This document shows positions 1 to 5,032 of a stretch of DNA of 12,914 nt, in pieces; the first letter of the stretch is position 1; the number at the start of each line of letters is the position of its first letter. Made by a program: the position numbers and the translations under genes. Source of the DNA: Nautiliaceae bacterium (GTDB lineage Bacteria > Campylobacterota > Campylobacteria > Campylobacterales > Nautiliaceae); the NCBI GenBank assembly GCA_027035735.1, contig JALVUH010000014.1, forward strand, positions 1 to 12,914, given 5' to 3'. The notes beneath the pieces were generated by a model. It was not told the DNA's origin. It saw only the letters and a program-made list of their open reading frames with translations, and did no database searches.

Positions 1-75
1 GTGGATGAAGAAAATCATTATAAAGGAATCATTGATTTAAATCAGTTTTTAAGAGATGTTTCATTAAAAACTTAG
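1..75 (+). CDS. C-terminal end of a CBS-domain-like protein (5' end outside window)
   Basis: Frame 1 is open from the window edge to a TAG stop at 73-75 and encodes 24 residues, with a VDEENHYKGIIDLNQFLRD core. The pattern 'V-D-E-x-x-x-x-x-G-I-I-D-L-x-x-x-L-R' is the usual last strand and helix of a CBS domain. CBS domains end several families, including the arabinose-5-phosphate isomerases KdsD/KpsF and some transporters and dehydrogenases. Too little is present to choose among them. The gene converges on the minus-strand gene at 72-569, and the two stop codons overlap by 3 bp. The CBS assignment is moderate to weak; the protein identity is unknown. Confidence 0.5.
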   Translation: MDEENHYKGIIDLNQFLRDVSLKT

Positions 76-90
76 CTAAATTTTCTTTTT
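67..90. terminator. candidate bidirectional terminator between convergent genes
   Basis: An 18-base near-palindrome, AAAACTTAG at 67-75 facing CTAAATTTT at 76-84, has one mismatched pair. It contains the stop codons of both converging genes. On the plus strand it runs into TTTTCTTTTT (81-90); on the minus strand it runs into TTTTT (70-66). A hairpin flanked by T-tracts in both directions is what a bidirectional intrinsic terminator looks like. The stem is almost all A/T, so its strength is doubtful. Confidence 0.4.
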
Positions 91-569
91 ATAATTAAAC
101 TATAAATGAGTGCAATTGCTGGAACAATACTTACACCAAATAAAAAACTATATACATCAAAAATATTCTTTTTTACCAAAAAAATAAATGAAAAAATTAA
201 AAATCCATACCCTAAAATTCTTATAAAATTAAATCCTCCTTTAAAAGAAAACAAAATTGCTTCATACCATTTTAATTTTGGTTTTTTTAATTCTTTTAAT
301 TTCTCTTTATCAATCTCTTCTTCATCATCAATATTATAAGGATCTTCGTATTTTTTCAATATATCTTCTCCTACATTCCCATTTTCTAATTGTCTTTTTA
401 CAGAATTACTATAACCTATAAATGAACCTAAAATTATTAAAGCAGTTGAAAAAAAAGCAAGTTGAGTATTATATAACCAAACTTTATTATCTTCTAAATA
501 ACAAAATACTACTATTCCAATATCAACAGCAATAAAAATTCTAACTAAATCTAAAAATATTCTATTCAT
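72..569 (-). CDS. conserved-type four-helix membrane protein of unknown function
   Basis: This is a 165-residue protein that I do not recognise by name; small membrane proteins of similar layout occur in Campylobacterota genomes. Hydrophobic segments lie at about residues 8-24, 36-54, 113-132 and 138-160. Between the second and third is a charged loop of roughly 60 residues (60-110) rich in Asp, Glu and Lys, followed by a basic C-terminus (KRKFS), which suggests that both loop and tail are cytoplasmic. The ATG at 569 has an AAAGG ribosome binding site about 7 bases upstream. It sits 9 bp after the radical SAM gene and is the last gene of the minus-strand block. No catalytic motif is visible. 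Confidence 0.75.
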   Translation of the reverse strand: MNRIFLDLVRIFIAVDIGIVVFCYLEDNKVWLYNTQLAFFSTALIILGSFIGYSNSVKRQLENGNVGEDILKKYEDPYNIDDEEEIDKEKLKELKKPKLKWYEAILFSFKGGFNFIRILGYGFLIFSFIFLVKKNIFDVYSFLFGVSIVPAIALIYSLIIKRKFS

Positions 570-578
570 TTTTTGCCT

Positions 579-1481
579 TTATATATATGCTTTATAAAAT
601 TTAATACCACCAACCCATACTTCTTCAAGCAAATTCTCTTTAATTAAATCATTAAAAATTTTTTGTGTATGCTCATCAAGAATATTTTTTACATCACTCT
701 CACTAAAAGGTCTTTTTTTAAGAGTATTTAGTAACTCTTCTTTTGTTAAATTCTCTATTTTATAGTTTATTTTTTCACGAGTTGGAATAAAAATATTTTG
801 ATTTTTTATATTTTCAGCAAGCTCAAAAAGTCTATCAATACTCACACCTTCTACATTATATGCAGGAGGTCTATCTATTGTAGAAATATCTACCCTATCT
901 GGTTTAATTTTTGCTAAAACTTCATTTAAAGCTTCAAATTCATCTTCTTTATCATTTATTCCTTTAACTACCAAAATCTCAATGATAAGCTCACCCTTAT
1001 AAATTTTTCTAAATTCAATAATTCCATTGATTATATTTTTTAAAGAAATATTTTTTGAAGGTCTATCAATTTTTTTAAATGTTTTTTCATTTACACTATC
1101 AAGAGACAATTTTACTATATCTAGCTTTTTTAAAGCATTTTGTATATTTTTTTGATCAATAGTAGAAGAGTTACTAAGAATTAAAAGTTTTTTATTAAGT
1201 GTTTTTAATTTATCAATAAGTTCATCAAGATATGGATATAAAGTAGGCTCTCCATTGCTTGTAATTGTAAGTACATCAAAATTAAATTCATCTACCGCTT
1301 TTTTTACTTCTTCAAATATTTCATCAACATTTGGAGGATTATCATAAAATTCAATTGGTTTAGCAGGCTCAAGCTCGCAATAAATACAATCAAAATTACA
1401 TCTTTTTTTATCAGGACTTAAATCTATTCCTAAACTCATTCCAAATCTTCTAGAAGCTACAGGACCAAAAATATATTTCAT
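579..1481 (-). CDS. radical SAM protein (COG0731-like) with C-terminal winged-helix-like segment
   Basis: This 300-residue protein opens with a FGPVASRRFGMSLGIDLSP segment and then the radical SAM cluster motif C28-x3-C32-x2-C35, which binds a [4Fe-4S] cluster that cleaves S-adenosylmethionine. A SNGEPT stretch (75-80) corresponds to the GGE-type SAM-binding motif. The opening pattern is typical of the COG0731 group of Fe-S oxidoreductases, related in sequence to the wybutosine enzyme TYW1; the substrate of the bacterial members is not established as far as I know. Residues about 245-300 look like a small winged-helix domain ('LTKEELLNTLKKRPFS' onward), a tail I have seen described in this group. 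The ATG at 1481 has an AAAGGA site 6 bases upstream. The gene begins just downstream of a terminator-like hairpin, so it may not always be co-transcribed with yqhA. Confidence 0.88.
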   Translation of the reverse strand: MKYIFGPVASRRFGMSLGIDLSPDKKRCNFDCIYCELEPAKPIEFYDNPPNVDEIFEEVKKAVDEFNFDVLTITSNGEPTLYPYLDELIDKLKTLNKKLLILSNSSTIDQKNIQNALKKLDIVKLSLDSVNEKTFKKIDRPSKNISLKNIINGIIEFRKIYKGELIIEILVVKGINDKEDEFEALNEVLAKIKPDRVDISTIDRPPAYNVEGVSIDRLFELAENIKNQNIFIPTREKINYKIENLTKEELLNTLKKRPFSESDVKNILDEHTQKIFNDLIKENLLEEVWVGGIKFYKAYI

Positions 1482-1494
1482 AATTTTCCTTTAA

Positions 1495-1517
1495 AAAGGG
1501 GATTAATGTTCCCCTTT
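1495..1517 (-). terminator. hairpin with T-tract at the 3' end of yqhA
   Basis: A perfect 8 bp stem, AAAGGGGA at 1495-1502 pairing with TCCCCTTT at 1510-1517, encloses a 7-base loop holding the yqhA stop codon. Read on the minus strand the stem ends in CCCCTTTTT, as in a rho-independent terminator. The Shine-Dalgarno sequence of the next gene (AAAGGA, about 1488-1493) follows directly. It could terminate, attenuate, or stabilise the upstream mRNA 3' end; sequence alone does not decide. Confidence 0.55.
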
Positions 1518-2027
1518 ATGCATATAATAAAGAGCAAGCGCAAGAGCCAAGATACTTCCAGCAAGATAAAGCATCTCAAGAGGAGTATTAAAATTCATAT
1601 TAATAACTTTTTTAAAAAAACTTACAATTAATACCATTACTACAACTTTTCCAAGTTTATCTTTAAGCTCATCAAGACTATGAATTGCTAAAATTTTACT
1701 TCCTGTCTCACTTTCTTCTGCATCATCTATTTTACTGATAAAAAGTTCATATATACCAAATGAAAAAATAAGCATTACTACTGCAATTAAATATAAATCA
1801 ACTGCTCCAATAATACCACTTATAATCTCAGCATGAAAATGCTCCGGATGATAATGAGCAAAGAAAAATTTACATACATCAACTGCAATTTCCCATACAT
1901 CATAACTTGCAACTAAAAATAGAGCAATTCCTCCAATCATTCCAAAAATTACAGCTAAAATTACAATAAGTCTACTCTTCCAAAGACTTCCTTCAAATAT
2001 AGCTTCTAAAAAATTTCTATTTTCCAT
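1503..2027 (-). CDS. yqhA: YqhA family (UPF0114) inner-membrane protein
   Basis: This is a 174-residue membrane protein of the UPF0114/YqhA family, whose function is unknown. Recognisable family features are the D-L-Y-L-I-A-V-V stretch (77-84), FSFGIYELFISKID (88-101) and the final helix. Hydrophobic segments lie near 18-41, 68-97, 127-143 and 150-169. The loop after the first helix holds a histidine cluster, HYHPEHFH (58-65), which could bind metal; this is inference only. The ATG at 2027 has an AAAGGA site 6 bases upstream and overlaps the end of asd by 11 bp, suggesting translational coupling. In C. jejuni a membrane protein also follows asd (Cj1022c, from memory), so the pairing appears ancestral in the phylum. 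A hairpin covers its last codons. Confidence 0.85.
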   Translation of the reverse strand: MENRNFLEAIFEGSLWKSRLIVILAVIFGMIGGIALFLVASYDVWEIAVDVCKFFFAHYHPEHFHAEIISGIIGAVDLYLIAVVMLIFSFGIYELFISKIDDAEESETGSKILAIHSLDELKDKLGKVVVMVLIVSFFKKVINMNFNTPLEMLYLAGSILALALALYYMHKGEH

Positions 2028-3072
2028 ATTTATCCTTTAAAAATGCTTCACCTTCTATTTCTATCCATTTAAGAGCGATTCTAACAGCATTTGTAGCAGC
2101 TCCTACTCTTAATTGGTCTGCTACATTAAAGAAATGTAATACATTATCTTCATATAAATCTTTTCTAATTCTACCCACATACACATAATCAGTATCAGTT
2201 GCAATTACTGGCATTGGATATTCATTTTTCTCTGGATTATCAATTACTTTTATATCTTCAAAATTTGCAAGAACTTCCCTTGCTTTTTCTACACTTACTT
2301 CCTTTTCACAATAAATTGTAATAGCTTCACTATGACTTCTAAGAACAGGAACTCTCACACATGTAGGCGCTACTTCAATATTGCTATGCATTATTTTATT
2401 TGTTTCATTTACCATTTTAAGCTCTTCTCTAGTCCATCCACCATCCATAAACTTATCAATATGAGGGATTACATTAAGAGCTATTTGCCAAGGAAATACT
2501 TCTCTTTCTTCTACTTTTTTATCAAGTTTGAAATTAAATAAAGCTCTCATCTGTTCAATTAACTCTTCCATTCCTTTTTTCCCAGCGCCACTTACAGCTT
2601 GATAAGTTGCCACATCAACTCTTTTTATACCAAATTCTTTATGAAGTGGAGCTAAAGAGATTACCATTTGAATAGTTGAACAATTTGGATTTGCAATAAT
2701 TCCTTTTTTCTTCCATAGTTTAATATCCTCTGGATTAACTTCAGGAACTACCAAAGGTACATCTGGATCCATTCTAAAATAGCTTGTATTATCAATTACA
2801 ACTGCTCCAGCCTCTGCTGCACAAGGTGCAAATTTAGCACTTACACTTCCACCTGCAGAAAAAAATGCTATATCAATTTCCTCTTCTTCAAACACTTCAC
2901 AAGTTAGTTCTTTTACTTTTAAAGTTTTGTCTTTAAATTCAACTTCTTTACCAACACTCCTTGCACTTGCAAGTGGAACTAATTTTTTAATAGGAAAATT
3001 ATACTCTTCCAAAACTCTTAAAAATTCTTCTCCAACAGCACCAGTTGCTCCTACTATAGCTACATTATACAT
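2017..3072 (-). CDS. asd: aspartate-semialdehyde dehydrogenase
   Basis: This enzyme reduces aspartyl phosphate to aspartate semialdehyde with NADPH, the branch-point step for lysine, diaminopimelate, threonine and methionine. At 351 residues it has normal family length. The N-terminal nucleotide-binding loop is GATGAVGEE (8-16). The catalytic cysteine is C131 in NPNCST, and the acid-base histidine is H247 in RSHSEA. The conserved SGAGKKG (161-167) and the C-terminal RVGAATNAV are present. The ATG at 3072 follows the flgR stop by 1 bp, and its Shine-Dalgarno AAGGAG (3078-3083) lies in the last codons of flgR, so translation of the two is probably coupled. The 3' end overlaps yqhA by 11 bp. Placement after flgR matches C. 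jejuni (Cj1024c-Cj1023c, from memory). Confidence 0.97.
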   Translation of the reverse strand: MYNVAIVGATGAVGEEFLRVLEEYNFPIKKLVPLASARSVGKEVEFKDKTLKVKELTCEVFEEEEIDIAFFSAGGSVSAKFAPCAAEAGAVVIDNTSYFRMDPDVPLVVPEVNPEDIKLWKKKGIIANPNCSTIQMVISLAPLHKEFGIKRVDVATYQAVSGAGKKGMEELIEQMRALFNFKLDKKVEEREVFPWQIALNVIPHIDKFMDGGWTREELKMVNETNKIMHSNIEVAPTCVRVPVLRSHSEAITIYCEKEVSVEKAREVLANFEDIKVIDNPEKNEYPMPVIATDTDYVYVGRIRKDLYEDNVLHFFNVADQLRVGAATNAVRIALKWIEIEGEAFLKDKYGK

Positions 3073-3073
3073 T

Positions 3074-4192
3074 TTAACTCCTTATTAAAAATAAATCTTT
3101 TTCTTTTATTTCTTTATCTTCACTTAAAATAGCAGCTCTTTTTATAACATTTATAAGCTCTCTTATATTTCCTGGCCAACTATAATTTATTAAAGCTTCT
3201 TTTGCTTCTTTTGAAAAATATTTATTGTCTAGATTAAACTCTTTTATAGAACTTTCCAAAATTTTTTCTGCAATTGGAAGTATATCATTTTTTCTCTCTC
3301 TTAAAGGAGGGATATAAATAGGAATTGTTGAGAGTCTATAATATAAATCTTCTCTAAATTTATTATTTTTTATAAATTCTTCAATATTTTGATTTGTAGC
3401 ACTAATAATTCTAACATCAATCTTTATCGGCTTTGTGCTCCCAAGTGGAAAAAACTCTTTTTCTTGAAGGACTCTAAGAAGTTTTGCTTGAAGATGATAT
3501 GGCATCTCAGCTATTTCATCTAAAAATAAAGTCCCTCCATTAGCTAACTCAAAAAGCCCTTTTTTGTCACTTACAGCATCAGTAAAAGCTCCCTTTACAT
3601 ATCCAAAAAGCTCACTCTCAATCAAATTTTCAGGAATTGCACTCATATTTATAGCAATAAAATTTCCTTTTCTTTTGCTCTCTTTATGTATATATTTTGC
3701 AAATTCCTCTTTTCCAACACCACTTTCACCAAGAAGCATAATAGGCACATTTGTAACAGCGGCTTTTTTTGCAATTTCAAGAGCTTTTTTAGTATTTTCA
3801 TCTTCTGCAATAAACTCTACTTTTACATTTTTACCTTTTGTTTTTTCTTTATAAACCTTTTTTCTCTCAATCGCATTAATTAAATCTTCAAGTTCAAATG
3901 GTTTTGTTAAAAAATCTTTAACTCCAAGTCTTATACATTCAATTGCTCTCTCAAGCGAAGCATTTCCTGTAATCATTATGACTTCATACTTTCCATTAAG
4001 TTTTTTTACAAATTCTATTCCATCCATTTTTGGCATAGTAATATCTGTAATTATTAAATCAATATTATCATCAAGTTTTTTAAGAGCACTTAAAGCATCT
4101 CTAAATTCCACTACCTCATATCCTTCTTCTTTAAGAGCAAGTGAAAGAGATTTTCTCATATTTATATCATCTTCAACAATTGCTATTTTCAA
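3074..4192 (-). CDS. flgR: sigma-54-dependent flagellar response regulator FlgR, lacking a DNA-binding domain
   Basis: FlgR is the NtrC-type activator that, phosphorylated by FlgS, drives sigma-54 transcription of rod, hook and other middle flagellar genes in Campylobacterota. The receiver domain (about 1-115) has E7/D8/D9, phospho-acceptor D50, T75 and K97. The AAA+ domain (about 125-355) has Walker A GESGVGKE (155-162), the sigma-54 contact loop as GAFTDA rather than GAFTGA (201-206), Walker B TLFLDE (221-226), sensor I ATN (265-267) and sensor II WPGNIREL (339-346). The protein stops at residue 372 with no Fis-type helix-turn-helix. The next gene starts 2 bp on, so no frameshifted remnant exists. 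H. pylori FlgR is likewise truncated, while C. jejuni FlgR keeps a C-terminal domain. The start is TTG, with AAAGGAG 4 bases upstream inside the previous gene's last codons. Confidence 0.93.
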   Translation of the reverse strand: MKIAIVEDDINMRKSLSLALKEEGYEVVEFRDALSALKKLDDNIDLIITDITMPKMDGIEFVKKLNGKYEVIMITGNASLERAIECIRLGVKDFLTKPFELEDLINAIERKKVYKEKTKGKNVKVEFIAEDENTKKALEIAKKAAVTNVPIMLLGESGVGKEEFAKYIHKESKRKGNFIAINMSAIPENLIESELFGYVKGAFTDAVSDKKGLFELANGGTLFLDEIAEMPYHLQAKLLRVLQEKEFFPLGSTKPIKIDVRIISATNQNIEEFIKNNKFREDLYYRLSTIPIYIPPLRERKNDILPIAEKILESSIKEFNLDNKYFSKEAKEALINYSWPGNIRELINVIKRAAILSEDKEIKEKDLFLIRS

Positions 4193-4193
4193 T

Positions 4194-4556
4194 TTACTCC
4201 TTTAAATAAAAATATGCTTTGTTATTTTTTATAATAATATCAAAACGCTTTGGCAAAAAAACACCTTTTGTTTTAAAATTAAATGCATTATCATTCGAAG
4301 TAATAAAAAATTGATATCTTAAGAGGTTATTGATAATTTTTTGCTGGTTATTTTTACAAATTAATTTAATATTTTTAGATTTAACAGGAATTATAAAAAT
4401 CAATTTTTTTCTTATATTTGAATTTGTAAGAGCTTTTGAGCAATTAAAATGATACGAGGTTAAAACCCCGTTTTTAGAAGTAAAATCAAAAGAGATATAA
4501 TAATCACCAAATAAAAAATTAATGATTATTAAGATACTTATTCCATTTTTTAACAT
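4194..4556 (-). CDS. small putative exported protein in the flgQ position
   Basis: I do not recognise this roughly 120-residue protein by sequence. It begins with a short hydrophobic stretch, ISILIIINFLFG, that could be a signal peptide; the rest is basic and rich in Asn, Ile and Phe, with two cysteines about 29 residues apart that could form a periplasmic disulfide. It lies between the FlgP-like lipoprotein gene and flgR, exactly where flgQ lies in C. jejuni; FlgQ is needed for FlgP stability and motility there. Position makes a FlgQ-like role possible; the sequence does not prove it. The ATG at 4556 is the first ATG in frame, preceded directly by a TTG at 4559; both lie inside the upstream gene (38 bp overlap) behind only a weak GAGTG motif, suggesting coupled translation. 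The stop is 1 bp from flgR. Confidence 0.7.
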   Translation of the reverse strand: MLKNGISILIIINFLFGDYYISFDFTSKNGVLTSYHFNCSKALTNSNIRKKLIFIIPVKSKNIKLICKNNQQKIINNLLRYQFFITSNDNAFNFKTKGVFLPKRFDIIIKNNKAYFYLKE

Positions 4557-5004
4557 CAAGTTTTACACTCATTACAACAGTATAAATTCCATTTTTGAAC
4601 TCTTCTTTTTCTATATTAGCTCCTCTAATAAGCCCTGTTACATAAGCATTAAGCTCAGAATTTTGCAAAATCATATTTTGAACACTATCTTTCCCATTAA
4701 TTTTGATTCCATACATTTTAGCAGCTAAATTTCTATAAGCATCAAGTATAGCCGCTCTTCTAGCAAGCACTAAAGACTGAGCCATGTTACATGTACCACT
4801 ACATGGAGAAACTCCTTCTCCTTTTGCTTCTAAAACAATTATGCAATTATTATTTTTTTTCATTACTGGAGTATTATCTATTACACAACTCTCATTTGAA
4901 ATTTTTTTAGGTGGTATTTTTGTAAAAGTATGATAAGCAGTAGGAGTATTTGCAGCACATCCTGTAATTAATAAAGCGCCGATAAAAAGAGAAATTCTTT
5001 TCAT
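4519..5004 (-). CDS. flgP: FlgP-like outer-membrane lipoprotein (LPP20 family)
   Basis: The start is ATG 5004: it has an AAAAAGG site 6 bases upstream and opens a lipoprotein signal peptide, whereas the longer frame back to 5043 would run into gyrA. The signal has a lipobox LITGC, so lipidation falls on C16 and the product is 161 residues. The mature part carries the LPP20/FlgO-FlgP pattern: EAKGEGVSP (59-67), ARRAAILDAYRNLAAKMYG, then GLIRGANIEKEEF and YTVVMSVKLD. In C. jejuni FlgP forms the basal disk under the outer membrane that widens the stator ring and raises torque. Gene order gyrA-flgP-flgQ-flgR supports FlgP over Lpp20 itself. Unusually, four extra cysteines (C40, C54, C68, C72) lie near the N-terminal half, including a C-SGT-C pair. 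It overlaps the next gene by 38 bp. Confidence 0.85.
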   Translation of the reverse strand: MKRISLFIGALLITGCAANTPTAYHTFTKIPPKKISNESCVIDNTPVMKKNNNCIIVLEAKGEGVSPCSGTCNMAQSLVLARRAAILDAYRNLAAKMYGIKINGKDSVQNMILQNSELNAYVTGLIRGANIEKEEFKNGIYTVVMSVKLDVKKWNKYLNNH

Positions 5005-5032
5005 TTTAAACCTTTTTCTTTTTATATCGGCA

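Noticed and set aside
106..339. Plus-strand 77-residue frame opposite the left membrane protein
   Set aside because: Low-complexity antisense of a convincing minus-strand gene; it ends in a run of serines complementary to the acidic loop.
837..870. TATAAT inside the radical SAM gene as an internal promoter
   Set aside because: It encodes a Tyr-Asn-Val stretch, lacks a correctly spaced TG, and many such matches occur by chance in AT-rich coding DNA.
3564..4205. Plus-strand open frames opposite flgR and similar ones opposite asd, gyrA, slt and gltX
   Set aside because: They are Phe/Ser/Ile-rich antisense shadows with no family pattern and no ribosome binding site, lying wholly within genes with clear homology.
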